From DAITMV01 sp046318595 (GTDB lineage: Bacteria > Pseudomonadota > Gammaproteobacteria > Burkholderiales > Burkholderiaceae_B): DNA of 31,198 bases. Positions within the stretch are counted from its first letter, which is position 1. Each line of letters opens with the position of its first letter. Position numbers and translations under genes: made by a program. Under the pieces are notes generated by a model. That model saw only the letters and a program-made list of their open reading frames with translations, was not told the origin of the DNA and did no database searches. The stretch covers positions 1-31,198 of the forward strand of contig JBKCTV010000030.1 in NCBI GenBank assembly GCA_046318595.1, read 5' to 3'. Of this stretch, positions 8,901 to 16,445 are shown piece by piece.

Positions 8901-9052
8901 GTCGCGATCTGCACCTGCACGGTAGTGACTTCGGGAAAAGCGTCGACCGACAGCTTTTGCGAGGCACGGATGCCGAATGCCGCCAGGATGAGCGCGAACA
9001 CAAGTATCACCAGGCGTTGGCTCAGGGCTCCGCGAATCAGTGAGTGCAACAT
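5948..9052 (-). CDS. czcA: HME-RND heavy-metal efflux pump, inner-membrane subunit (CzcA/CusA family)
   Basis: This is the proton-driven RND trimer that extrudes metal cations through a CzcB-CzcC channel across both membranes. The 1034-residue product has the expected topology: an N-terminal membrane helix with the D-A-F-P-E-V motif, two large periplasmic loops, and two helix bundles. Transmembrane segment 4 reads G-G-L-A-I-A-I-G-L-M-V-D-G-T-V-V-V-V-E-N. The conserved inner Asp and Glu of the proton relay are present, but the first Asp of the CzcA signature D-F-G-x-x-x-D-G is replaced, as in CusA-type pumps. The periplasmic segment corresponding to the CusA methionine site shows no obvious Met. 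Zn/Co/Cd or Ni therefore cannot be told from Cu/Ag by eye. It starts 3 bases after czcB, in one operon. No metal regulator is present. Confidence 0.9.
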   Translation of the reverse strand: MLHSLIRGALSQRLVILVFALILAAFGIRASQKLSVDAFPEVTTVQVQIATEAPGRSPEEIERFVTVPLEIAMTGLPGLTDMRSLNKSGLSIITLVFTDATNVYFARQLVMERLIEVGSKMPAGITPVLGPVTTGLGEVYQYTLDHPDDGKRALTVAELTERRTVQDWVVRPLLRSIPGVAEINSQGGYVKQYQVFVSPDRLRHYGLTLQQVYESIASNNANAGGGILPLQAEQLLIRGVGLIRTLDDIGMIVLKESQGLPVYVRDVAEVKLGAEVRQGAIIKGGYTEAASGIVLMMRGGNAKEIVTRIKERVQEINDKNMLPNGLKIVPYYDRTDLVDSALLTVGKVLLEGIFLVVVILFVFLGDVRSSIIVVATIVLTPLITFIVMNQQGMSANLMSLGGLAIAIGLMVDGTVVVVENVFHRLGHGDNQGAGKLKTILDATVEVGVPVIFGIGIIILVFLPLMTLQGMEGKLFSPLAFTIVIALAVSLVISLVLSPVLCAFILKGGNDKDTAPIAFVKKHYTRLLNLGLLYPKRTVGAAVGLLLFSLALFPFLGTSFIPTLKEGALTPQITRVASISLDESIKMEMEAMRLIAQIPGVKSVVSKLGRGESPADPAGPNESGPIVLIDPKGGRSQDQIDEDIRERLAVLPGVQIVLSQPIAERVDEMVTGVRSQLAIKIFGDDLAELKKLSEAITKVLINVAGARDIRIERLSGQQVLTLGVDRQAIARFGLNVADVNRLIETAIGGSEVTVLYEGERKFGIQLRYPESYRNSVEDIKQLMLRSADGALVPLDAVARIEVLDGPAQISREQGKRRVVVGANVGGRDLGGFVEEVQRTVAAQVKLPSGYRLEWGGQFENMQRAMARLAIIVPITIAAIFFLLFMLFNSVKLAGLIILVLPFASIGGLIGLFVTGEYLSVPASVGFIALWGIAVLNGVVLVSYIKRLREDGASLHEALTQGCAQRFRPVLMTATVALLGLIPFLIATGPGSEVQRPLAIVVIGGLISSTLLTLVVLPALYRWFDPLPKDHEIVTR

Positions 9053-9055
9053 AAA

Positions 9056-10219
9056 TTACTCCAGTTCGGTGCGCTTGCGTTCGTTGTTCAGGTGAAAGGC
9101 GCCGTCGACGGCGATTGTTTGTTGCGCAGTCAGGCCGGTCACGATCGGCCGCCGTCCGTCGAGCGTATCAGCGCCAAGCTCGACCGGCACCAGGCGGAAT
9201 GCGCCGGGCCCCGTTTGCACGAACACATGATCCTTGTCGTTTTCGCGAACCACGGCCTCGGCCGGCACGGTCAGCATTTTGCTCGGCATGCCGTTGATGC
9301 GCAGCGTGGCCAGCATCGCAGGCTTGAGTTCGCGATCGGCGTTCCGCACTTCGGTCCGGACCGTCACGGTGCGGCTCTCCGGCTGGATCGTGTCGCTGAC
9401 GAAAACGATGCGCCCGGTGAATGTTTTATGCAGCGCCGGGACATCGACCTCGGCTGTTTGATTGACCGCCACGGCCTTGGCGGCCTGCTCGGGGACGCCG
9501 CCGACGATCCAAACCGAGCTCAAATCGGCCACCGCGAACAAGGGGTCGGCTGGCTGCACGACCTGGCCGACGTTGACCCGGCGATCGATGACCACCCCGG
9601 CGCGCGGCGCGGTGATCGGCACAGCGCTCTGAATATCGCCGGCTTTCCTGAGGTGTTCGATCGTGCCGTTACTCATACCCAGCAAGCGCAACTGATCCCT
9701 GGCGGCGTTCAGCTCGGCGCGCGCCACCTGCACTTCAGCTTGGCGACGCTGCTGCTCGGCTGCGCCGATCACGTCGGCAGCGATCAATTGATCGGCACGT
9801 TCTACAGCCTTTTGCGCCAGTGTGGCAGCCGAAGCCGCGCGGAGGTACGCCAGTTGGGCATTGGTCAACTCGGGGCTGCTGATCCGCGCCAGGGCTTGGC
9901 CAGTTTTGATGGCGTCGCCCGTATTGACGAGCACCTCGACGACGCGTCCGGTCATGCTGGAGCCAATGCGGACGAGCTTTTGCTCGTCGACATCGACCCG
10001 CCCGGAGACCGTCAAACGGCTGCCCACTTCGGCTTCCTGCGGCAAGCCGACCTTGATGCGCCCAGCCATCTGGGGGTTGAGTTTGACCGCGAACGGATCG
10101 GCTGCAGCTACGGCTGCGGGTTTGGGTAAAGGCTTAGGAGTTTTTTCACAAGCCGTCAAGCTTATGACGCCGATGCTGACAAGAGCAAACGTTAAAACAG
10201 AAGTATAGGTCGATTTCAT
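9056..10219 (-). CDS. czcB: HME-RND efflux membrane-fusion protein (CzcB family)
   Basis: This periplasmic adaptor joins the RND pump to its outer-membrane channel. The 387-residue product starts with a lipoprotein signal whose lipobox L-T-A-C places the lipidated Cys at residue 24. A first lipoyl half follows (V-S-G-R-V-D-V-D-E), then a long alpha-hairpin at about 110-190 rich in Ala, Gln, Glu and Arg, the second lipoyl half (I-T-A-P-R-A-G-V-V), a beta-barrel and a C-terminal membrane-proximal domain. No His-rich metal-binding N-terminus is seen, unlike some CzcB proteins. The ATG overlaps the czcC stop as ATGA, which implies translational coupling. Confidence 0.9.
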   Translation of the reverse strand: MKSTYTSVLTFALVSIGVISLTACEKTPKPLPKPAAVAAADPFAVKLNPQMAGRIKVGLPQEAEVGSRLTVSGRVDVDEQKLVRIGSSMTGRVVEVLVNTGDAIKTGQALARISSPELTNAQLAYLRAASAATLAQKAVERADQLIAADVIGAAEQQRRQAEVQVARAELNAARDQLRLLGMSNGTIEHLRKAGDIQSAVPITAPRAGVVIDRRVNVGQVVQPADPLFAVADLSSVWIVGGVPEQAAKAVAVNQTAEVDVPALHKTFTGRIVFVSDTIQPESRTVTVRTEVRNADRELKPAMLATLRINGMPSKMLTVPAEAVVRENDKDHVFVQTGPGAFRLVPVELGADTLDGRRPIVTGLTAQQTIAVDGAFHLNNERKRTELE

Positions 10220-11571
10220 GGCGATTCAGGAGAAGTATCTTGCGGGACATCGACCGACATCGTCGACAAATAAGAGCCGGCCAGTCGGTCGATTTCGACC
10301 ACGGCGGCCAAAGCATTCAAGCGGGCCTGCAGTAAATCGCTGCGGACGCCGCGCAGCACGCGTTGCGCATCGAGCGTATCGAGAATTCCGCGCTCGCCGA
10401 ACCGATAAGCCGACTCGGCGACGCGCAATGCCGCTTCGGCCTGCTTCAATAATCCGCCTTCGATGGCATCGACCTGCCGTTGAGCCGCCAACAATGCCTG
10501 GTAAGCGGCCATCGCCCGCTGCGACAATTCGAAGCGCCGGCTGTCGAGTCGATTTTGCGCACGGCCCAGCTCGGCCTGAGCCTCCTGAACGAAACCGCGG
10601 CGGCGGTCGAACAGCGGAATACTGACTTGCAGGCCCAACTGGTTGAGGCGTGTGGTGGCGTCCTGCTCGCTCTTACCCTGAAACTGCACGGCCGGTCGAC
10701 GCAGCGCCACTTGTTCGTCAAGCCCCAGCCGCGCTGCCTCCACTGCCAAGGTTTGTTGGAGCAGTTCGGGGTTATTGGTCTCGATGCCATCGATCAGCGC
10801 TTCGATGCGTCGTAAATCCGGTCTGGCATTCGTTGGCGCCTGCAATTCAAAGTCGGCAGGCAGCGCCACGCCTAGCGATTGCGCCAAGCGAAAGCGCCCG
10901 GCCTCGGCCTGTGCCCGGGCGCTTTCGAGCCGGGCCCGCGCCGCCAACACTTCGGCATCCGCCTTGATCAGCTCGTAGCGCGGCGCTTCGCCGGTATCGA
11001 CACGGACTGCGACGCGCCGCCTGGTTTGGTCGAGCAACCGCAGGGCTTCCTCCTGGGCAAGGATTTCTTCGCGCCGGACCAGCCAGCCCAAGCCCTGGAA
11101 ACGTACGTCGGACAACACGTCGTTCGCCAGCGCCAGGCCTTCGAGACGTGTGGCGTCGAGCCTCGCGTCGGCCGCAGCAATCCTGGCGCCACGGGCGGCT
11201 GGCCACTCCAGGGGCTGATTGAATGTGATTTCCCGGACATTGTCAGACGGCGCATTGCCGGCGCGTGCCCGTGTGCCACCTGACAGAAAGCCAACCGACG
11301 GGTTTGGATAAGCACGCGCGGCCAACCGTTGCGCCCTAGCGGTGTCGACCCGGTAACGAAAGGCCGTCAATGACGGGTTGGTCTGCAGGGCTTGCTGCTG
11401 CAAACCTGCAATCGTCCATTGCGACGTGCTCTGACCACTGCCGGGACTGGACGCCGCTGGGGCCGGCACGTCGGCCATGGCGTGCTGTAAAAAAAACCCG
11501 ACCGCCAGAATGGCGACACATCGCCCTCTTGTAACGCGTTGAATATGCCGCCGCCTGAAAACCTGCACCAT
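10216..11571 (-). CDS. czcC: HME-RND outer-membrane channel (TolC/CzcC family)
   Basis: CzcC-type proteins are trimeric outer-membrane exit ducts. I place the start at the ATG at 11571 because a strong Shine-Dalgarno (AAAGGGGG) lies just upstream and a good signal peptide follows, cleaved near A-M-A-D; an in-frame TTG at 11604 would only add an arginine-containing extension. The product is then 451 residues. The two outer-membrane efflux repeats are visible as heptad-like helical segments with the family pattern N-P-x-L (T-N-P-S-L near the start), A-x-P-N-P, and a second L-R-V-A-E-S-A-Y-R-F-G-E-R-G motif near the C-terminus. It is the first gene of the czcCBA operon and starts 74 bases after glnS. 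Confidence 0.9.
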   Translation of the reverse strand: MVQVFRRRHIQRVTRGRCVAILAVGFFLQHAMADVPAPAASSPGSGQSTSQWTIAGLQQQALQTNPSLTAFRYRVDTARAQRLAARAYPNPSVGFLSGGTRARAGNAPSDNVREITFNQPLEWPAARGARIAAADARLDATRLEGLALANDVLSDVRFQGLGWLVRREEILAQEEALRLLDQTRRRVAVRVDTGEAPRYELIKADAEVLAARARLESARAQAEAGRFRLAQSLGVALPADFELQAPTNARPDLRRIEALIDGIETNNPELLQQTLAVEAARLGLDEQVALRRPAVQFQGKSEQDATTRLNQLGLQVSIPLFDRRRGFVQEAQAELGRAQNRLDSRRFELSQRAMAAYQALLAAQRQVDAIEGGLLKQAEAALRVAESAYRFGERGILDTLDAQRVLRGVRSDLLQARLNALAAVVEIDRLAGSYLSTMSVDVPQDTSPESP

Positions 11572-11596
11572 GCGCCCCCTTTGTAAACCACAGATT

Positions 11597-11612
11597 GTAA
11601 CCAAATCGTTAC
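11597..11612. promoter_or_regulatory. Inverted repeat between glnS and czcC
   Basis: GTAAC, six bases, GTTAC lies in the 74-base gap between the glnS stop and the czcC start. It has no T-run, so it is not an obvious terminator. It could be an operator for a metal-responsive regulator, but a 5-bp arm is short and may be chance. Confidence 0.25.
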
Positions 11613-11645
11613 GAAGGGGCTTGGACGCGGCGTTTTGCTTTTAGT

Positions 11646-13442
11646 TCAGCGATTCGAGTTTTTTTCAGCTTTCCCACTCCAAGTGTCGCGTAAAGTGACT
11701 GCCCGGTTGAATACGGGATGCCGGGCCGAATGCTCGCGAAGGTCGGCTACAAAATAACCGTGGCGCTCGAACTGGACGTGCGTGCCTGGCTCGACGGTAT
11801 TCAAACCGGGCTCCAGGTAAATGGTGCGCACGTCCACCGAGTGCGGATTGAGCACTGTGAGAAAATCGCGCCCGCGCGCATCGGGCTGTGGTTCGGTGAA
11901 TAAGCGATCATACAGCCGCGCCTCGGCTGGCACGGCCGCCTGCCCGCTGACCCAGTGGATATTGCCTTTGACTTTGTAGTTATCTGCGCCCGAAGTGCCG
12001 GATTTGCTGTCGGGCAGGACGTTGGCATGCACAGCGATGACTTCGCCGGCTTCGTTCCTGTCGCAGCCCGTGCATTCGATGACATAGCCATAACGCAGCC
12101 GGACTTTGTTGCCCGGATACAAACGAAAAAAGCCTTTTGGCGGCTGCTCGGCAAAATCTTCCGCTTCGATCCACAGCACTTTATGGATCGGAAACGTGCG
12201 CAGGCCGCGCGCCGGATCATGCGGATGCACCGGTGCGCTACAGGTGTCGGTCCAGTCGTCGGCGACGTTGTCGAGCACGAGCCGCAGCGGCTGCAACACC
12301 GCAATCGCCCGCGGCGCCACCGGGTCGAGGTCGTCGCGCAACGCGATTTCGAGCGTGCCGTAGTCGATCCAACTGTCCGACTTGGACACGCCGATGCGCT
12401 CGCAGAACAGCCGGATCGCCGCCGGCGTATAGCCGCGCCGGCGCAGCCCGGCGATCGTCGGCAGCCGCGGATCGTCCCAACCCGCCACATGCCCGTCCTG
12501 GACGAGCTGTTGCAGCTTGCGCTTGCTGGTGACGGTATATGTGAGGTTGAGGCGGGCGAATTCGATCTGTCGGGGTAAGGGCGCTTCGAAAAATCCGCCG
12601 AGGCGACTGCCATCGCTAAGCATGATGGTTTCGGACAAGCGCTGCAGCAGCCAATCGTAAAACGGTCGCTGGTCTTCGAACTCGAGTGTGCAAATCGAAT
12701 GGGTGATTTTTTCCAGGGCGTCTTCGATGGGATGCGCGTAGGTGTACATCGGGTAAATACACCACCGGCCGCCAGTGCGGTGATGCGGCGCGTGCTTGAT
12801 GCGATAGATGGCCGGGTCGCGCAGGTTGATATTGGGGCTGCTCATATCGATTTTAGCGCGCAGGACCATCGACCCGTCCGGCAAATCGCCGGCCCGCATG
12901 GCGCGGAAACGTTGCAAACTTTCCGCTGATGGACGCTCACGAAACGGCGACGCCGTGCCCGGCTCGGTCAGTGTGCCGCGCATGGCGCGGATCTGCTCCG
13001 CAGACTGCTCGTCCACATACGCATGGCCGGCCTGAATCAGGTACTCGGCGGCGGCATACATGATGTCGAAATAATCGCTGGCATGGTAGAGGTGCGACTC
13101 GCCAAAAGCTTCCCACGAAAACCCCAGCCACCGCACCGCATCTAGAATGGACTCGGCGTATTCCTGGGTTTCTTTTTCTGGGTTGGTGTCGTCGAAGCGC
13201 ATGTGGCATACGCCGCCATAGTCCCGTGCCAGGCCGAAGTTTAGACAAATCGACTTGGCGTGGCCGATGTGCAGGTAGCCGTTTGGCTCGGGTGGAAACC
13301 GTGTCCGCAACCTGGCTGGGTCGAGCTGACCATGCCAAGAACGGCTTTCGTATGCGCCGCTTTGTAAGTCATGATCCACGATACTGCGAAGAAAGTTCGC
13401 CTGCGGCGAATTTTCAGTGACCGGACTGTTGTTGGAACTCAT
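11646..13442 (-). CDS. glnS: Glutaminyl-tRNA synthetase
   Basis: This class I aminoacyl-tRNA synthetase charges tRNA-Gln. The first ATG is at 13442, giving 598 residues; the open frame extends upstream only through a TTG at 13454. The Rossmann catalytic half carries R-F-P-P-E-P-N-G-Y-L-H-I-G-H (HIGH at 58-61), F-D-D-T-N-P and the second signature V-T-S-K-R-K-L, a KMSKS variant. The GlnRS-specific motif Y-P-M-Y-T-Y-A-H-P-I-E-D is present, followed by the two beta-barrel anticodon-binding domains. The length is slightly above the usual 550-560 residues through N- and C-terminal tails. The start codon lies at the foot of a strong hairpin. It is transcribed in the same direction as the small upstream gene and the czc operon. 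Confidence 0.97.
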   Translation of the reverse strand: MSSNNSPVTENSPQANFLRSIVDHDLQSGAYESRSWHGQLDPARLRTRFPPEPNGYLHIGHAKSICLNFGLARDYGGVCHMRFDDTNPEKETQEYAESILDAVRWLGFSWEAFGESHLYHASDYFDIMYAAAEYLIQAGHAYVDEQSAEQIRAMRGTLTEPGTASPFRERPSAESLQRFRAMRAGDLPDGSMVLRAKIDMSSPNINLRDPAIYRIKHAPHHRTGGRWCIYPMYTYAHPIEDALEKITHSICTLEFEDQRPFYDWLLQRLSETIMLSDGSRLGGFFEAPLPRQIEFARLNLTYTVTSKRKLQQLVQDGHVAGWDDPRLPTIAGLRRRGYTPAAIRLFCERIGVSKSDSWIDYGTLEIALRDDLDPVAPRAIAVLQPLRLVLDNVADDWTDTCSAPVHPHDPARGLRTFPIHKVLWIEAEDFAEQPPKGFFRLYPGNKVRLRYGYVIECTGCDRNEAGEVIAVHANVLPDSKSGTSGADNYKVKGNIHWVSGQAAVPAEARLYDRLFTEPQPDARGRDFLTVLNPHSVDVRTIYLEPGLNTVEPGTHVQFERHGYFVADLREHSARHPVFNRAVTLRDTWSGKAEKNSNR

Positions 13443-13471
13443 CGATGCATCCAAAAGAAGAATGCATCGAT
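13441..13471. promoter_or_regulatory. Hairpin immediately upstream of the glnS start
   Basis: Two perfect 10-base arms, ATCGATGCAT and ATGCATCGAT, are separated by 11 bases. In the glnS mRNA the 3' arm ends inside the ATG start codon and the loop holds the only possible ribosome-binding bases. This could lower or regulate initiation, or be a binding site for a dimeric protein. Confidence 0.5.
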
Positions 13472-13480
13472 CTTAACAAA

Positions 13481-13654
13481 TCAGTGAACGATATATTTGC
13501 TGAAGCGGCGCTGCGCGTCGGCGGCGCTGTGCTTTTCGCACAGGCTTTCGAACTGTTCGACGAAGCGGGTCGGCAGCTCGAATAGGGTTCCATCCGGGCT
13601 ACGCTTGAGAACGAAGCTTTTGATGATGTGGTAAGCGGGACGATTCGGATTCAT
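13481..13654 (-). CDS. Small conserved-looking protein of unknown function
   Basis: An ATG-started frame of 57 codons fills the space between dadA and glnS on the same strand, ending 38 bases before the glnS ATG. The product begins M-N-P-N-R-P-A-Y-H-I-I-K-S-F and contains E-L-P-T-R-F-V-E-Q-F; it is soluble, mixed-charge, and has no signal peptide or membrane helix. Its codon use and GC pattern resemble neighbouring genes, which favours a real gene. No function is recognised. The upstream bases CTGAAAAC make a weak ribosome-binding site. It could also be a chance frame. Confidence 0.5.
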   Translation of the reverse strand: MNPNRPAYHIIKSFVLKRSPDGTLFELPTRFVEQFESLCEKHSAADAQRRFSKYIVH

Positions 13655-13747
13655 GTTTTCAGTGTATTACGATGGACATGCAAGCCCTAACGCGACTGGT
13701 TTGGGTTTGGTTGACAGGATTTTAGGTGGCAGGCTTGTTCACCCGCT

Positions 13748-14998
13748 TCATTGAAACGCGAACTCCAGCGCCGGCTTGCGACCGCTCACAATGTCTGCGA
13801 TCGCCTGCCCGGACCCGCAGGCATGGGTCCAGCCTAGGGTGCCATGGCCGGTATTGAGAAATAAGTTCGCGTAGGCGGTTTTGCCGATGTAGGGGACGTT
13901 GGACGGCGTGGCCGGGCGCAGGCCCGTCCAGTACTCGGCTTCGGTCGGGTCGACGACACCCGGAAAGAGCGCCAAGACCCGGCGGGTGATGGCCTGGCAA
14001 CGCACCGCGTTGAGCGTCGTACTGTAGCCGTTCAGCTCGGCCGTGCCGGCCACGCGCAGCCGGTTTCCCAAGCGGGAAAAAACAAGCTTGTACTCGTCGT
14101 CGGTAAGACTCACCTGGGGTGCCAGCTCGGGGTGCAGGATTGGGTAGGTGGCGGAGTAGCCTTTGGCCGGGTAGATCAGCAGATCTATGTCGACATCCTT
14201 GACCAGCAAAGGGCTGTAACTGCCCATCGACAACACATAGGCGTCGGCCGTCAACGTGTCCTGCCGGCCATCGGGCAAACGAACGCGCACGCCCTGAATC
14301 CGCCCGCCCGCCGCATCGATCGTCAGAACCGAGGTGTCGTAGCGGAACCGCACGCCCCCGGCAACGGCCAGCGCTGCGAGGTTATGGGTAAACTTGTGCG
14401 CGTCGCCCGACTCGTCGGCATCGGTATAGGTGGCGCCGACGATCTGACCGGCGACCGGCGCGAGCGCCGGCTCGATCCGCACGGCTTCGGCGGCGCCGAT
14501 GATCTGTCGGTCGCAGCCGAAAGCCTGCATCAGACGGGCCGGTTCGAGCGCCTCGTCGAATTCTTTTTGGCTGGTGTAAAAGTGCAGGATGCCGCGCGTC
14601 AGCTGGTCGTATTCGATGCCGGTGTCGGCGCGCAACTGTTGTAGAACGGCCCGCGAATAAGTCCCGAGATTCAGAATCTGAATGATATTGTGGCGTGTAC
14701 GGGCGCTCGTGCATTCGCGTAGAAACTGCAAGCCCCAGCGCCATTGTCGCCAGTCGGCCCGCAAACGAAAGAGCAATGGGGCGTCTTCTTTCATCAGCCA
14801 GCGCAGCAGCTTGGCGGGCGCGCCGGGGTTGGCCCAGGGCTCGGCATGCGATACCGAAATCTGGCCGCCGTTGGCGAAAGAAGTCTCCAGGCCGGCGCCC
14901 GAGCGCCGATCAACGACCGTCACTTCATGCCCCGCACGGTTCAAGAACCAGGCCGACGCCACCCCCACCACACCTGCGCCCAGCACAACGACCTTCAT
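13748..14998 (-). CDS. dadA: D-amino acid dehydrogenase, small subunit
   Basis: DadA is a membrane-associated flavoenzyme that oxidises D-alanine and other D-amino acids to 2-oxo acids, feeding electrons to the respiratory chain. The 416-residue product opens with the FAD Rossmann motif G-A-G-V-V-G (7-12), then E-T-S-F-A-N-G-G-Q-I-S, a family hallmark. It ends with the second FAD segment, T-G-L-R-P-A-T-P-S-N-V-P-Y-I-G and N-T-G-H-G-T-L-G-W-T. The length is typical. No alanine racemase gene (dadX) is adjacent. The start has an acceptable GCGGAG ribosome site. A TACAAT box at 15048-15053 (minus strand) may be its own promoter, so mscL need not be co-transcribed. Confidence 0.95.
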   Translation of the reverse strand: MKVVVLGAGVVGVASAWFLNRAGHEVTVVDRRSGAGLETSFANGGQISVSHAEPWANPGAPAKLLRWLMKEDAPLLFRLRADWRQWRWGLQFLRECTSARTRHNIIQILNLGTYSRAVLQQLRADTGIEYDQLTRGILHFYTSQKEFDEALEPARLMQAFGCDRQIIGAAEAVRIEPALAPVAGQIVGATYTDADESGDAHKFTHNLAALAVAGGVRFRYDTSVLTIDAAGGRIQGVRVRLPDGRQDTLTADAYVLSMGSYSPLLVKDVDIDLLIYPAKGYSATYPILHPELAPQVSLTDDEYKLVFSRLGNRLRVAGTAELNGYSTTLNAVRCQAITRRVLALFPGVVDPTEAEYWTGLRPATPSNVPYIGKTAYANLFLNTGHGTLGWTHACGSGQAIADIVSGRKPALEFAFQ

Positions 14999-15073
14999 AT
15001 TCTAAGCTCCGCTCGATTCATAGAGTCAACCGACCCCAAAGCCTGTCATTGTAACAAGCGTGGGCCTGCTCGC

Positions 15074-15532
15074 TCAGACCCGGGGGACGTTTTTCAGCGA
15101 ATCACGGATTTCGCGCAGCAACTGGATGTCTTCGGGCGGCGGGGCGGGTGGCTCCGCCGCCTTGTCGGCGGCGCTTTCGGACTCCATGATGCGGCGAAGT
15201 TTGTTGATCTGCTTGACCATCATGAAAATGACGAAAGCCAGCAAAGCGAAATTCACCAAGATGGTCAAAAAATTACCATACGCCAGTACCGGCACGCCGG
15301 CTTTCCTGAGCGCATCGAGCGTGCGTGGCACGCCGTCCGGAATAGTAGACAGGACGAGGAAGAGATTCGAAAAATCGAGTTTACCGACCACCCGACCGAC
15401 CACCGGCATGATCACATCATTGACCAGCGAATCGACGATTTTACTGAACGCCGCACCGATGATCACCCCGACGGCCAGATCGATGACGTTGCCGCGCACC
15501 GCGAATTCGCGAAATTCTTTCAAAATGCTCAT
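15074..15532 (-). CDS. mscL: Large-conductance mechanosensitive channel MscL
   Basis: MscL is a homopentameric inner-membrane pore that opens under extreme membrane tension to release solutes on hypo-osmotic shock. The N-terminus K-E-F-R-E-F-A-V-R-G-N-V-I-D-L-A-V-G-V-I-I-G is the canonical S1 amphipathic helix leading into TM1. TM2 lies near 87-107, followed by a charged K-Q-I-N-K-L. The 152 residues exceed the usual 130-140 because of a Pro/Ala linker (P-A-P-P-P-E-D) before the terminal bundle helix L-L-R-E-I-R-D-S-L. It is the first gene of the minus-strand run and is divergent from yebC. Confidence 0.97.
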   Translation of the reverse strand: MSILKEFREFAVRGNVIDLAVGVIIGAAFSKIVDSLVNDVIMPVVGRVVGKLDFSNLFLVLSTIPDGVPRTLDALRKAGVPVLAYGNFLTILVNFALLAFVIFMMVKQINKLRRIMESESAADKAAEPPAPPPEDIQLLREIRDSLKNVPRV

Positions 15533-15561
15533 GCGATTGCTTCTTTCCGGTTGAAAACAGC

Positions 15562-15589
15562 ATTATAAATGCTTGCGCCACTCGGGCAA
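15562..15589 (-). promoter_or_regulatory. Putative sigma70 promoter of mscL
   Basis: On the minus strand, TTGCCC (plus 15584-15589) is followed after 16 bases by a perfect TATAAT (plus 15562-15567). Transcription would start near 15555, giving a leader of about 23 bases containing GGAAAG as a ribosome site. Confidence 0.6.
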
Positions 15590-15668
15590 TGCGGCCGCGC
15601 CGTCGATCGATTGGCGTTTTCCGCCCACGAACACCCACAATCACGTCGCTTTCGCACCCCCCGAATGG

Positions 15669-15674
15669 TAAAAT
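15669..15674 (+). promoter_or_regulatory. Putative -10 box of the yebC operon
   Basis: TAAAAT lies 31 bases upstream of the yebC ATG in the mscL-yebC divergent region. No convincing -35 hexamer is seen at the right distance. Confidence 0.4.
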
Positions 15675-15704
15675 CGAAGGCTATCTAATTCGCGATTATT
15701 CCTC

Positions 15705-16445
15705 ATGGCAGGTCACAGCAAATGGGCCAACATTCAGCACCGCAAGGGTCGGCAGGACGCCAAGCGCGGTAAATTATGGACCAAACTGATCCGTGAAATC
15801 ACGGTTGCCGCGCGGGCTGCCGGTCCGGATGCCGCCACCAACCCACGCCTGCGCCTGGCGATCGACAAAGCGTTCGACGCCAACATGCCCAAGGACACCG
15901 TGCAGCGCGCGATCACGCGTGGCGCCGGGGGCGCGGACGGCGCCGATTACGAGGAAATTCGCTACGAAGGCTACGGCACCGCCGGTGCCGCGGTGATCGT
16001 CGATTGCATGACTGATAACCGTATCCGCACCGTCGCCGAGGTGCGGCACGCCTTCGCCAAACACGGCGGCAACATGGGTCAGGAAGGCTCGGTCGCTTTC
16101 CTGTTCACGCATTGCGGTCAGTTTCTGTTCGCACCCGGCGCCTCCGAGGAGACGATCTTGAACGCCGCTCTGGAGGCAGGCGCCGACGATGTCGTTACCG
16201 ATGACGAAGGCGGCATCGAAGTGGTCTGCGCACCGGCCGCGTTCGCCGATGTGAAGGCGGCGCTGGACTCCGCCGGGCTCAAGCCCGAGCTAGCCGAGAT
16301 AGTCATGAAACCGCTGACGGAAACCGAGCTGCGCGGCGACGACGCCGTCAAAATGCAAAAACTGCTCGACGCCCTGGACAATCTCGACGACGTGCAGGAC
16401 GTATATACCAACGTGGTGCTGGTTCAGGAAAACGACGACTCATGA
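15705..16445 (+). CDS. yebC: YebC/TACO1-family translation factor
   Basis: The N-terminus M-A-G-H-S-K-W-A-N-I-Q-H-R-K, followed by K-L-I-R-E-I-T-V-A-A-R and D-N-R-I-R-T-V-A-E-V-R, identifies the YebC family. Older literature calls it a DNA-binding regulator; recent work on YebC/TACO1 proteins points to a ribosome-associated factor that eases translation of proline stretches. The 246 residues are the usual length, with three alpha/beta domains. The stop overlaps the purD start as ATGA, so the two are probably translationally coupled. Confidence 0.96.
   Translation: MAGHSKWANIQHRKGRQDAKRGKLWTKLIREITVAARAAGPDAATNPRLRLAIDKAFDANMPKDTVQRAITRGAGGADGADYEEIRYEGYGTAGAAVIVDCMTDNRIRTVAEVRHAFAKHGGNMGQEGSVAFLFTHCGQFLFAPGASEETILNAALEAGADDVVTDDEGGIEVVCAPAAFADVKAALDSAGLKPELAEIVMKPLTETELRGDDAVKMQKLLDALDNLDDVQDVYTNVVLVQENDDS

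Noticed and set aside
7760..9043. Long plus-strand open frame opposite czcA
   Set aside because: It has a His/Asp/Gln-rich composition typical of the antisense of a GC-rich membrane protein gene; czcA is certain.
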